Positions 6,639 through 14,746 of a stretch of 47,971 nucleotides of DNA are shown one piece after another. Position 1 is the first letter of the stretch, and each line of letters opens with the position of its first letter. The notes below the pieces were generated by a model. It ran no database searches and had not been told where the DNA came from. It saw nothing but the letters and a program-made list of their open reading frames with translations. A program made the translations under genes and the position numbers. This DNA is from a virus. The stretch lies in the IMG/VR virus record IMGVR_UViG_3300001749_000004, positions 1 to 47,971 of that record; one strand, given 5' to 3'.

Positions 6639-7337
6639 ATGATCACATTCACCAATTTCAGCCAACGACTGGCAAATGGACAACTGAAGAACACTTCAGC
6701 CGTCGATGAAGAGAACATGGGCGTGATCTGCCCAGAGTATTACCAGATGATTTTGTCCCTGACCAACCAAGGTCTTGTGGATCTTTCGACTCGTTTTCCT
6801 CTGTTCAAAGCACAGATCGACCTGACATTCGTCGATGGCCTGAACATTTACCCGCTGACTGAAGCTCAACTTGGTGTCTCTCTCACAGCTCCTGTTGGGG
6901 AATCATTCATTGATGATGAATTTGTGAAGATCCTGGAAGTCTTTGATGCCAACGGTACTCGTCACACGACAAACACCAACGGTCACATCCTGACTCCGTC
7001 ATTCAACACACTGCGTTTTACCGACGCAAAGATCACCGAATTCACTGAAACAGCATCTCCGGATGTGGGTCGTGTTCGTATTCGGTATCAAAAGAAACAT
7101 CCTGTCCTGCTGTCCGCAGGAGAGATCAACTTGCCACCCAATTTGGAAACTGCATTGCAACTATTTGTTGCATCTCTGTATATTTCCCATATGGGTGGTC
7201 CAGACCATTCTGCCAAAGGCGATAGCTATTATGCAGCCTACCTCCGGCACATCGGTGAAGATGAGGCAAAAGACTTGAGTGCAACTTCAGAAGTTGATGA
7301 AGACAGCTCCAAGTTTGAGGAACGAGGCTTTGTATAA
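6639..7337 (+). CDS. putative head-tail connector or tail protein, N4 gp67-like by position (232 aa)
   Basis: The 232-residue mixed alpha/beta protein has no motif I can name. It begins with a helical part (residues about 1-55), continues with strands (LTFVDGLNIYPL, VRIRYQKKHP) and ends with an acidic Asp/Glu/Ser tail. Lying directly after the large terminase, it occupies the place of N4 gp67, a virion protein of the tail/neck. An AAGGATAAGCC site precedes the ATG, and the stop shares one base with the holin start (TAATG). Its chemistry fits an adaptor that completes the portal ring, but that is inference. Confidence 0.5.
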   Translation: MITFTNFSQRLANGQLKNTSAVDEENMGVICPEYYQMILSLTNQGLVDLSTRFPLFKAQIDLTFVDGLNIYPLTEAQLGVSLTAPVGESFIDDEFVKILEVFDANGTRHTTNTNGHILTPSFNTLRFTDAKITEFTETASPDVGRVRIRYQKKHPVLLSAGEINLPPNLETALQLFVASLYISHMGGPDHSAKGDSYYAAYLRHIGEDEAKDLSATSEVDEDSSKFEERGFV

Positions 7338-7672
7338 TGGCAGAAAACGATCCAAACCTCTTTGTTGAGGTTTTCAACCAACGTGCAGGTATCCTGACAT
7401 TCATGGGAATGTTGGGTGGTTCTGTACGTGCAGCCGTTTTGAAGACATTATGGCGCGAAGGTCTTCGCGTTATTTTCGTCGGTGGTGCTGTCGCATTTGG
7501 CGTGGGTGTACTTGCTCCGGTATTGATGAAACCATGGATTGGTGAATTGCCGGACGAAATGGCTGGAGCACTAGGGACTCTAACTGCTGCATCCTTCCTT
7601 ATTGGGTTGGTGGCAGTTACGCTTGTTGAGCGTTTTATCTCCGGGCCTAGCAAGGGAGAGAATAATGAGTGA
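7337..7672 (+). CDS. holin (111 aa)
   Basis: A small membrane protein at the head of the lysis cassette. Two clear membrane segments are visible: about residues 43-66 (VIFVGGAVAFGVGVLAPVLM) and about 75-102 (ending LIGLVAVTLV). A weaker hydrophobic stretch near 18-30 could be a third. The C-terminus is short, polar and charged (SGPSKGENNE), as holins have. It would form the inner-membrane lesion that lets the amidase reach the wall. The family is not identified; the call rests on topology and on the amidase and spanin genes that follow. It overlaps the next gene by 8 nt. Confidence 0.72.
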   Translation: MAENDPNLFVEVFNQRAGILTFMGMLGGSVRAAVLKTLWREGLRVIFVGGAVAFGVGVLAPVLMKPWIGELPDEMAGALGTLTAASFLIGLVAVTLVERFISGPSKGENNE

Positions 7673-8213
7673 GATTGCACACAATAAAATTTTTCGTGCG
7701 GAGAAGACTACCCGGAACCGTGATGACTTCAAGGTCATGGTGGTCGGATCCATGATTGGTATTCTCATGCTCTTGGTTCTCCCTGTTGCAGGGCAGATGT
7801 ACAATCAGTTCTGGGCTGACCGTCCTTTTGTCACGGCCACTGTCGAAATCATCCAGACCGAAGATTATCAGCGTCCCATGGTTCTGTACGATGCGGATGC
7901 AACTCAAGCTGCCACAGCCACATGGATTGCCATCATTCGTGATGAGAATGGAAACCGTTTGGAAACTCGTCGAGGCTTTGGCAACTATTCAACCAAAGAA
8001 GACAATCCTTGTCTCTGGACATGGGCTGCCTTCTTCGACAACGAAACCGGTGTAATTCCTCCGGCAGTTCCGGATCAGCCATTTATGGTCTGTCTGCGTT
8101 ACATCTCCAAAGCCAACGATACTGGCGTGGATGATGAGACACCGGAAACTTGTAGTGCAACTTTCTTCCCTGAGCTGGGAGAGGTCAAAATCATTGAAAA
8201 GGAAGACCTATGA
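7665..8213 (+). CDS. single-pass membrane protein of the lysis cassette (182 aa)
   Basis: The start chosen is the ATG at 7665 (GGGAGAG upstream), which gives MSEIAHN and overlaps the holin end by 8 nt; the frame is open further upstream but only as holin coding sequence. One transmembrane segment lies at about residues 25-44 (VVGSMIGILMLLVLPVAG), leaving an N-terminal cytoplasmic tail rich in Lys/Arg and a C-terminal periplasmic domain of about 135 residues with three or more cysteines (NPCLW, VCLRY, ETCSA). The function is unknown. Its place between holin and amidase suggests a lysis regulator or antiholin, with disulphides possible in the periplasm. It overlaps the amidase start by 4 nt. 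Confidence 0.65.
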   Translation: MSEIAHNKIFRAEKTTRNRDDFKVMVVGSMIGILMLLVLPVAGQMYNQFWADRPFVTATVEIIQTEDYQRPMVLYDADATQAATATWIAIIRDENGNRLETRRGFGNYSTKEDNPCLWTWAAFFDNETGVIPPAVPDQPFMVCLRYISKANDTGVDDETPETCSATFFPELGEVKIIEKEDL

Positions 8214-8863
8214 TTACGGTTCGTGACTACCAAGGACGTGTGAATGGTATCAACAACCAGCCAGTGCTGGTTGTTGATGGTATGAACGGTCCCAACACCC
8301 GCCAAGGCATTGCAGATGCTATAAAAAAAGTGAACGTCCGTCGGAAACAGGATCTGTTTGATCGTGGTGTCCGGGGCGTTGTTTGGCATTGGACTGCTGG
8401 TGCAAACGGCATCATCTCTCTGGAACGCAAAGCCTACAACTTCCTGCACGACACCAAAGGCAACACCTATGACGGTATGGCCACTGTGGCGTCTCAGGTC
8501 ATGTACGACTGGCGTAAAGGGATCGGTGCATCTCACACGCTGAACATGAACACAGGCTGGATCGGTCAATCTGTCGATGCGATGGCCGGTGCGAAACAGA
8601 CCAACCCAATCACATGGGGTTCTCACCCTATCACTTGGGACGGCATTGATGCGATGCTTGAGCACACCGCAGAACTCCATGATGAGTATGGGTTCCCCAT
8701 CTCTCGTTGGACAACTCTGAGCCATGCTGAAGTTCAACCCACATTGGGCATCCGTCAGAAATGGAAATGGGATTACGTGGTTCTCCCCGGTGACACAGTC
8801 TCTCGTGATCCGGTTGAAGTTGGGGACATCCTCCGTGATCGGTTGAAGGAGAAGTTCCTTTGA
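8210..8863 (+). CDS. endolysin, N-acetylmuramoyl-L-alanine amidase (217 aa)
   Basis: This is a zinc amidase of the Amidase_2/PGRP family, which cleaves between muramic acid and the stem peptide. The first zinc ligand is H60 in GVVWHWTAG and the second H172 in LSHAEV; the third is likely D188 in KWDY, where T7 lysozyme has Cys. H109 (GASHTLN) and the GWIGQSV strand match the family core. There is no signal peptide or SAR segment, so it needs the holin. N4 itself uses a muramidase (gp61), so the enzyme type differs while the position is kept. It overlaps its upstream and downstream neighbours by 4 nt each. Confidence 0.9.
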   Translation: MITVRDYQGRVNGINNQPVLVVDGMNGPNTRQGIADAIKKVNVRRKQDLFDRGVRGVVWHWTAGANGIISLERKAYNFLHDTKGNTYDGMATVASQVMYDWRKGIGASHTLNMNTGWIGQSVDAMAGAKQTNPITWGSHPITWDGIDAMLEHTAELHDEYGFPISRWTTLSHAEVQPTLGIRQKWKWDYVVLPGDTVSRDPVEVGDILRDRLKEKFL

Positions 8864-9189
8864 AAACCCAGATTATAGCAGCAATCACAGGTCTCGCCCT
8901 TATGGGCGGGGCTTTTGCTTATGGCTACCACAAGGGTTCTCTTGCTGAATTGCAAAAGATCGCCGATAAGACAGCCGAAACCCAAGAGAAGTTGTTCGAC
9001 CTCGCTGACACTGTTCGAGAACAAACTGAGGAGCTACGTCGGCTCCAAAGCGAGAAAAAGGATCTGATCAATGCACTTGAAGAAGAAGCCACTGTGGTTG
9101 CTGGTTCTGACAATCCTGGCGTTGCTACCACTGGGGGGTTGCAGCGACTCGAACGTCGCTGGGGTCCGAGTCCAGAAACTACCGATTGA
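8860..9189 (+). CDS. Rz: i-spanin, Rz-like (109 aa)
   Basis: The inner-membrane spanin subunit links to the outer-membrane lipoprotein to disrupt the outer membrane in Gram-negative lysis. One N-terminal membrane segment (IIAAITGLALMGGAFAYGY, residues about 5-23) is followed by a long coiled coil (about 25-78, KIADKTAETQEKLFDLADT and on). The start is most likely TTG at 8860, overlapping the amidase stop as TTGA, with GGAG about 8 nt before it. The o-spanin gene starts inside it in another frame. It also supports a Gram-negative host. Confidence 0.85.
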   Translation: MKTQIIAAITGLALMGGAFAYGYHKGSLAELQKIADKTAETQEKLFDLADTVREQTEELRRLQSEKKDLINALEEEATVVAGSDNPGVATTGGLQRLERRWGPSPETTD

Positions 9190-9364
9190 AGTGACCGAAC
9201 CATGTCCCCATCCTTCGGACGTGATCGCCACTGTGAAAGGTTCTTCTGTTGGTTCAGATGAGATCCGTATGGGTCGTTTGGGTGACGCTCTGATAGAGTG
9301 TGGCGCTGAGAAAGAAATTGCTGTAAACGCAAATGAACAGCTTATCAAAATTCTGAAAGACTAG
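9071..9364 (+). CDS. Rz1: o-spanin lipoprotein, Rz1-like (97 aa)
   Basis: The lipoprotein signal peptide is clear: a basic start MHLKKKP, a hydrophobic core and lipobox LGGC with the acylated C24. The mature part is about 74 residues with two further cysteines (TEPCPHP, IECGAE). The gene begins within the i-spanin gene in the +1 frame and runs 175 nt past its end, the overlapped-not-embedded arrangement. It should sit in the outer membrane and bind the i-spanin across the periplasm. Confidence 0.85.
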   Translation: MHLKKKPLWLLVLTILALLPLGGCSDSNVAGVRVQKLPIEVTEPCPHPSDVIATVKGSSVGSDEIRMGRLGDALIECGAEKEIAVNANEQLIKILKD

Positions 9365-9375
9365 GAGTCGGAATC

Positions 9376-11712
9376 GTGAAAACAGACACAGACATGATCG
9401 AGAACGATGTTTCGTCTCCAAAGACAGACAACGACTCCACGTCGGAAATTTACAACCCTGCTGAACTCAACAAGTCTCAATCTGAGAAGCTGACTGAGTG
9501 GGCGATTGAACCTTCAATTGCCGATCTGAAAGGTGATCTGGATTACGCCCGACAAGAGAACACAGACCAGAAAGCAAACGTCGAGGGCTGGATGGCTCTC
9601 CGGAATGCAACTGGTGCTGAGTCTGGGAAGAAAACCAAGACTGCTGGACGTTCGTCTGTTCAGCCAAAGCTGGTCCGGAAACACAATGAATGGCGTTATC
9701 CTGCGTTGAGCGAACCTTTCCTCAACACAGAACGCATGTTCAACATCAACCCCCGTACATTCGAAGACAAAGCTGCTGCTGACCAGAACCAGTTGATCCT
9801 CAACTGGCAGTTCGACACCAAGCTGAACAAGGTCGATTTCATTGACCGGTATGTCCGCAAGACTGTGGATGAAGGGACATGTGTTGTCCGTGTTGGTTGG
9901 GAACGGAAGACCGAGAAGGTCAAAGTTCTGAAACCAGTCTATGAATACACCGCTCTGGAAATGGGTGATGAAGAGGGTATGCAGATGCTCGCTCAGGCAA
10001 CTGAGATGGCAACGCAAGATCCTGAAGCATGGGAAGTAGATCCCAACATCCCAGATGAACTCCGGGCTGCCGTTGAATTCGGTTTGGAACACCAAGAGAT
10101 GGTTGTTGCAACTGAGGTTGACGAAGAGTGGGTAGAAGAGACCAAGATCACTTTCAACCAACCCTCGTTGAAGATTGTCGATGTTGTGAACTTCTTCATT
10201 GATCCTTCTTGCAAAGGTGAATGGGAAGATGCTCAGTTCATGATCCACACGTATGAGTCCACCAAGTCGGAACTCAAAAAACGCAAGATCTACAAGAACT
10301 TGAATGACGTGAACTGGGGTGCGAACCAGATCAAAGCTCAAACCGGTGATCCCGATCATGAAACCACAACTCCAATTGCTGATGGCCGTCTGAACTCAGA
10401 CAAGGCCAAAGTTCTGGTCTACGAATACTGGGGTCTGTGGGACATCCATGATGATGGTATCATGATTCCAATTGTTGCCACCTTCATCGGTGACACCATG
10501 ATCCAACTGACTGAGAACCCTTTCCCTGACCGGAAGCCTCCGTTCATCATCGTTCCGTACATGCCTATCCTTGGTTCAGTCTGGGGCGAAGCAGATGCTT
10601 CATTGCTCCAAGACAACCAACGTATTCTAGGTGCTGTCACTCGTGGCACGATTGACCTGTTGGGTCGTTCGGCGAATGCTCAGTCTGGGTATGCAAAAGG
10701 CTTCCTGGATCCAGTGAACCGTAAGCGTTTCGCCAATGGGGAAGACTTCGAGTACAACCCCAACTCAGATCCTCGTGTTGCAATTCAGCAACTACAGTAT
10801 CCTGAGATCCCGAACTCTGCCCTGACAATGATGCAGCTCCAGAATGCTGAAGCTGAAGGCCTGTCCGGGGTCAAATCTTTCTCAGGTGGTATCACTGGTG
10901 AGGCTTATGGTCGAGTTGCTCGTGGTATCTCTGGTGCGTTGGATGCGGCTGGCCAACGTGAGATGAGTATCCTCCGTCGTCTAGCAGAGGGTATGCGTCT
11001 GATTGGTCGTAAGATCATGTCAATGAACGCTTATTTCCTCGAAGAGAAAGAAGTGATCCGTGTCACGAACCGTGAGTTTGTTGAGATCAAACGTCGTGAC
11101 CTTGCAGGTGCATTCGATCTGTTGGTGGACATCTCCACAGCTCAAGTTGATGAACAGAAATCTCAGGATCTGGGAATGATGCTTCAGACTATCGGTCCAG
11201 ATATGGACCCCGGTCTGTCGAAGATCATCCTTGGTCAGATCGCAGATCTGAAACGTATGCCTGATTTGGCAGAACAGATTCGTGCTTATGAACCACAGCC
11301 TGATCCTCTTCAGCAACGTCTGGCTGAACTCCAGATTGAAGAACTGGAAGCGAAGATCGCTCTGGACAATGCTCGTGCTCAAGAAGCCTTGGCTCAAGCT
11401 GAGAACAAAGCTCTCGACACTGAACTTGAAGCCACTGGTTCCAAGCATCAGCGTGATGTTGAGAAGATGGGTGCTCAAGCTCGTGGCAACCGAGATCTGG
11501 AAGTCACCAAGGGTCTCCTCAAAGGGGAAACTCCTGCTGGCATGATCGAAGCTGCTGTTGGGTACAACAAAATGGTTGAAGACTCTGATCATATTCAGGC
11601 TTCACCAGCTCCTGTTGGTCGCCCACCTGCACCACAACAAACCCTTCCAATGGCCCCTCTGCAAAGTGCTCAGGGACTTCCACAAGAACAACCCCTTGTT
11701 TTTCCACAGTAA
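9376..11712 (+). CDS. portal protein (778 aa)
   Basis: The dodecameric portal forms the DNA entry/exit vertex, N4 gp59-like. The start is GTG at 9376 with AGGAG about 8 nt before it. An acidic disordered N-terminus (residues about 1-45) precedes the conserved core. Around 345-420 stands the wing/clip region with EYWGLWDIHDDG and the characteristic PPFIIVPYMPILGSVWGEA, followed by LLQDNQRILGAVTRGTIDL. About 505-540 is Gly-rich (GGITGEAYGRVARGISGAL). The C-terminal 120 residues are coiled coil (QQRLAELQIEELEAKIALD onward) and a Pro/Gln-rich end. Length and order (before scaffold and capsid) fit N4-like portals. Confidence 0.85.
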   Translation: MKTDTDMIENDVSSPKTDNDSTSEIYNPAELNKSQSEKLTEWAIEPSIADLKGDLDYARQENTDQKANVEGWMALRNATGAESGKKTKTAGRSSVQPKLVRKHNEWRYPALSEPFLNTERMFNINPRTFEDKAAADQNQLILNWQFDTKLNKVDFIDRYVRKTVDEGTCVVRVGWERKTEKVKVLKPVYEYTALEMGDEEGMQMLAQATEMATQDPEAWEVDPNIPDELRAAVEFGLEHQEMVVATEVDEEWVEETKITFNQPSLKIVDVVNFFIDPSCKGEWEDAQFMIHTYESTKSELKKRKIYKNLNDVNWGANQIKAQTGDPDHETTTPIADGRLNSDKAKVLVYEYWGLWDIHDDGIMIPIVATFIGDTMIQLTENPFPDRKPPFIIVPYMPILGSVWGEADASLLQDNQRILGAVTRGTIDLLGRSANAQSGYAKGFLDPVNRKRFANGEDFEYNPNSDPRVAIQQLQYPEIPNSALTMMQLQNAEAEGLSGVKSFSGGITGEAYGRVARGISGALDAAGQREMSILRRLAEGMRLIGRKIMSMNAYFLEEKEVIRVTNREFVEIKRRDLAGAFDLLVDISTAQVDEQKSQDLGMMLQTIGPDMDPGLSKIILGQIADLKRMPDLAEQIRAYEPQPDPLQQRLAELQIEELEAKIALDNARAQEALAQAENKALDTELEATGSKHQRDVEKMGAQARGNRDLEVTKGLLKGETPAGMIEAAVGYNKMVEDSDHIQASPAPVGRPPAPQQTLPMAPLQSAQGLPQEQPLVFPQ

Positions 11713-11765
11713 AGCAGGGTACTGACGACCCACTGTAACATATCAACCACACAAAGGACGTGGCA

Positions 11766-12158
11766 ATGAACCTATATGAACAAGACAACCCCGATGAGGA
11801 AACTGTACACCTCACCATGGATCAGTATCAGGAATACAAAGCCTCCTGTGAAGAGCTGCTCCGTCAGGCAAAAGCTGCTGAAAAGCTGGCCGGTCTGCCT
11901 GAATTCAAAGAAATCGTCATGGATGCCTATTTCGACCAAGAGCCAAAGCGTCTCGCTGGTCTGATGGCGACTGGCCGTCTGTCGGACAAACAGTTCGATG
12001 AATGCGTTGGTGAGCTGAAAGCTATCGGTTCCATGCGTACCTTCCTTCAAGATTTCATCCAGAAGGGCAATATTGCCCAGTCTGAGCTGGAAAACCTTGA
12101 AGCTGTTTGGAACGAAGCAGTTGAAGCTGGTGCGAACATCAATGGGGGTACAGAATAA
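11766..12158 (+). CDS. small acidic helical protein before the scaffold, N4 gp58-like by position (130 aa)
   Basis: I do not recognise the family. The start taken is ATG 11766 (MNLYEQDN) because AAAGGA lies about 8 nt before it; a GTG six bases upstream would be too close. The protein is acidic and helical (DQYQEYKASCEELLRQAKAAEKL, then QFDECVGELKAIGSMRTFL) without membrane segments. It stands between portal and scaffold and shares one base with the scaffold start (TAATG), so the two are probably translationally coupled. A morphogenesis chaperone or minor head protein is likely; the role is open. Confidence 0.6.
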   Translation: MNLYEQDNPDEETVHLTMDQYQEYKASCEELLRQAKAAEKLAGLPEFKEIVMDAYFDQEPKRLAGLMATGRLSDKQFDECVGELKAIGSMRTFLQDFIQKGNIAQSELENLEAVWNEAVEAGANINGGTE

Positions 12159-13441
12159 TGGCTGATGAAAACACACCTATCGACATCGACTCTATGTCCG
12201 ATGAAGAATTCATGAAGCTCGACCCCTCGCAGATGCAGGAAGTCGTGCCAATCGATGAACCTGACCCACAGGGGGATCCAAATGCTGAAGTTCCTGGTTC
12301 GGAAAATGAAGATCCTCAAGATCCTCCTAAAGGCGAAGATGCTGGAAACGATCCTGCATCCGGATCTAATGATGGCGGACAAGGAGATCCTGAACCTGAA
12401 GGTGGCGAGAAAGATCCGGAGAAATCCGAAGTTCCTGCTGATCCCGAACCAACCGGTGAAGATGGCAAGACACCTGACGCTCCGAAAGGAACAGATGCCA
12501 AACCAGCAGAACCAGATCCTGCTGCGAAACCAGAAGCGAAAGACAAGAAGCCAGATGCTGACGTAAAGTCTGAGGACAAAGCTCCAAAGACCAATACCAA
12601 AGCGGCTGTTGATTTCTTCGAGAAAGTCTCTGCTCCGTTTAAAGCCGATGGCCGGGACATGCAGATTCGTTCTCCAGAAGATGTCATCCGTCTGATGCAG
12701 ATGGGTGTGAACTACTCTCGTCGTATGCAGGAAATGAAACCCCTGCGTGCTCAAGACCAGATGCTGAAGACCAATGGTCTCAACGATCCTGAGAAGTTGA
12801 ACTTCGCAATCGACCTGATGAAGGGCGACAAAGGGGCCATCAAACAGCTCCTAAAAGATCACAAGATCGACTCCGTTGATATTGATACGACCACTGAAGA
12901 CAAGCCATATCAGGCCAACAACTATCAGGGCGATCCCAAAGATCTGGCCTTTGATGATGCGATCAAAGAGACTCTGGCAGCCGAAGGTGGCCGTGAGTTG
13001 ATCACTGACATCAACAAAGATTGGGACGAAACTTCGAAAGAAGCTCTGCGAGATCAACCCACTATCTTCCAAAATATCCTTGCACAGAAACGATCTGGCG
13101 TTTATGGGAAGATTAAGGACGAACTTGCGTACCAGCGGACAATGGGTTTTTTGACCGACGTTCCCTTCCTCCAAGCCTACCATCAGGTGGGTGAGGCGAT
13201 GCAACAGGCTGGTGTGTTTGGTTCGAACCAAAAGACCGAAGTCCAACCAGAGGTGAAGACTCCTCTTGGCACTGGCACCCGGAAGGCTGCTCCCAAGCCG
13301 AAGACTGAGCAACCCACTCCAAACGTCTCATCGGCAACTCCCCCTCGTTCCGCACCGTCAAATAACAGCGGGCAACACCAAGAACCGGACTATTCGTCTA
13401 TGTCTGATGAGGACTTCCTGAAAATGGCTCCTCCCGGCTAA
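12158..13441 (+). CDS. scaffolding protein (427 aa)
   Basis: It lies directly upstream of the major capsid gene and has the composition of a phage scaffold. Residues about 22-150 are extremely rich in Asp, Glu, Pro, Gly and Lys and surely disordered. Residues about 150-340 are helical (AVDFFEKVSAPFKADG; VIRLMQMGVNYSRRMQEMK). A second disordered Pro/Thr-rich stretch runs from about 355. The short motif SMSDE(E/D)F(M/L)K recurs at both ends, at residues 12-23 and 414-425, and the protein ends right after it. It would fill the procapsid and leave or be cleaved before packaging. It corresponds by position to N4 gp57. Confidence 0.8.
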   Translation: MADENTPIDIDSMSDEEFMKLDPSQMQEVVPIDEPDPQGDPNAEVPGSENEDPQDPPKGEDAGNDPASGSNDGGQGDPEPEGGEKDPEKSEVPADPEPTGEDGKTPDAPKGTDAKPAEPDPAAKPEAKDKKPDADVKSEDKAPKTNTKAAVDFFEKVSAPFKADGRDMQIRSPEDVIRLMQMGVNYSRRMQEMKPLRAQDQMLKTNGLNDPEKLNFAIDLMKGDKGAIKQLLKDHKIDSVDIDTTTEDKPYQANNYQGDPKDLAFDDAIKETLAAEGGRELITDINKDWDETSKEALRDQPTIFQNILAQKRSGVYGKIKDELAYQRTMGFLTDVPFLQAYHQVGEAMQQAGVFGSNQKTEVQPEVKTPLGTGTRKAAPKPKTEQPTPNVSSATPPRSAPSNNSGQHQEPDYSSMSDEDFLKMAPPG

Positions 13442-13480
13442 ACGAAAAACCCAGTTGAGAAGTTTGAAAAGGAAAACACA

Positions 13481-14671
13481 ATGGCTCAACTCTATAACGC
13501 CCCTCCGGGTACTCCTTCGGACATTGGTCCGCAGTTTAATACCCATTACTGGGATCGTCGTTCTCTGATCGACGCTGCCGAACAGATGTTCTTCAGCCCT
13601 CTGGCTGACGTTCGCTCGATGCCGATGCACTACGGTAAAGAGCTGAAAGTCTATTACTACGTTCCTCTGCTCGATGACCGCAACGTCAACGACCAAGGTC
13701 TGGACGCCGCTGGTGCGATAACTGCTTACGGCAACATGTATGGTTCGTCCAAAGATGTTGGCCTGATCAGTTCTCGTATGCCGACGCTGACTGAAGAAGG
13801 TGGCCGTGTTAACCGCGTCGGTTTCACCCGTTTGGAACGCTCCGGTACTCTACAAGAGCACGGCTTCTTCACTGAGTTCTCTGACGACATGATGACCTTC
13901 GATACCGACTCTGACCTTTACGGTCACATGAGCCGTGAGATGATTGCTGGCGCGAACGAGATCACAGAAGATCTGCTGCAAATCGACCTGCTCTCCAACG
14001 CTGGCACAGTGGTTTACACCGGTGTGGCAACTCAGGACAGCGAGATCACTGGTGAAGGTGCCAACCCGTCGGTTGTTACCTACATGGATCTGAAGAAACT
14101 GAGCATCGTCCTCGACGATAACCGGACTCCGAAGAACACCAAGATCATCAAAGGTTCGACCATGAACGATACGGCGACGATCAATGCGTCCCGCATCATG
14201 TACATTGGTTCTGAGCTTCAGATCACTGTCGAGAACATGGAAGACGGCTTGGGCAACCCTGCTTTCATTCCTGTTCGCAAGTACGCTGCTGCTTCGACCA
14301 TCATGAACGGTGAAATCGGTTCCGTCGGTGACTTCCGCATTATCGTTGTTCCGAACATGATGAACTGGGAAGGTGTCGGCGCTGTTGCGACTGGTTCCAA
14401 CCTCGGTTACTCTGACGATGGTGCCAACTACAACGTCTTCCCGATGTTGGTTGTTGGTGACGGCTCCTTCGCAACTATCGGCCTCCAAGGCTCCGGCAAA
14501 AAAGGTGCGAAGCAGAAGTTCAAGATCATCGTGAAGAAACCTGGCAAGGAAATGGCCACTGTGCTGGATCCATACGGCAAGATCGGTTTCAGCTCGATCA
14601 CGTTCTTCCACAGCTTCATCGCCCTGCGTCCTGAACGTCTGGCTGTTGTCAAAACTGTCGCGGCTGAGTAA
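13481..14671 (+). CDS. major capsid protein, N4 gp56 family (396 aa)
   Basis: This is an HK97-fold shell protein of the N4-gp56 type. Length and layout match: an N-terminal arm (residues about 1-25), the HYWDRRSLIDAAEQMFFSPLAD segment, and the long helix around MSREMIAGANEITEDLLQIDLL. A Gly/Asn-rich insertion follows, and the C-terminus is PYGKIGFSSITFFHSFIALRPERL-like, the family hallmark of a strand pair ending near the stop. AAAAGGAAAACACA precedes the ATG. Codon use is strongly biased to a few C- and T-ending codons, as expected of the most expressed phage gene. A terminator follows, so it can be over-expressed relative to genes downstream. Confidence 0.93.
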   Translation: MAQLYNAPPGTPSDIGPQFNTHYWDRRSLIDAAEQMFFSPLADVRSMPMHYGKELKVYYYVPLLDDRNVNDQGLDAAGAITAYGNMYGSSKDVGLISSRMPTLTEEGGRVNRVGFTRLERSGTLQEHGFFTEFSDDMMTFDTDSDLYGHMSREMIAGANEITEDLLQIDLLSNAGTVVYTGVATQDSEITGEGANPSVVTYMDLKKLSIVLDDNRTPKNTKIIKGSTMNDTATINASRIMYIGSELQITVENMEDGLGNPAFIPVRKYAAASTIMNGEIGSVGDFRIIVVPNMMNWEGVGAVATGSNLGYSDDGANYNVFPMLVVGDGSFATIGLQGSGKKGAKQKFKIIVKKPGKEMATVLDPYGKIGFSSITFFHSFIALRPERLAVVKTVAAE

Positions 14672-14685
14672 TCAGTCCAAGGGTT

Positions 14686-14712
14686 GGGGGGCTAATAACG
14701 CCCCCCTTCTCA
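14686..14712 (+). terminator. hairpin terminator after the capsid gene
   Basis: A perfect 7-bp stem GGGGGGC/GCCCCCC with the loop TAATAAC lies 14 nt after the capsid stop and is followed by a short pyrimidine run (TTCTCACATCTT). The weak T-run suggests a partial terminator or a 3' stabiliser of capsid mRNA, leaving read-through into the following genes. Confidence 0.65.
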
Positions 14713-14746
14713 CATCTTAACCCTCCCTCAATCAGAAAGAAATCCA

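Noticed and set aside
7602-7664. Upstream extension of the lysis membrane protein (start at 7602)
   Set aside because: The added 21 residues are the holin gene read in another frame. The ATG at 7665 has GGGAGAG before it and gives a typical N-terminus.
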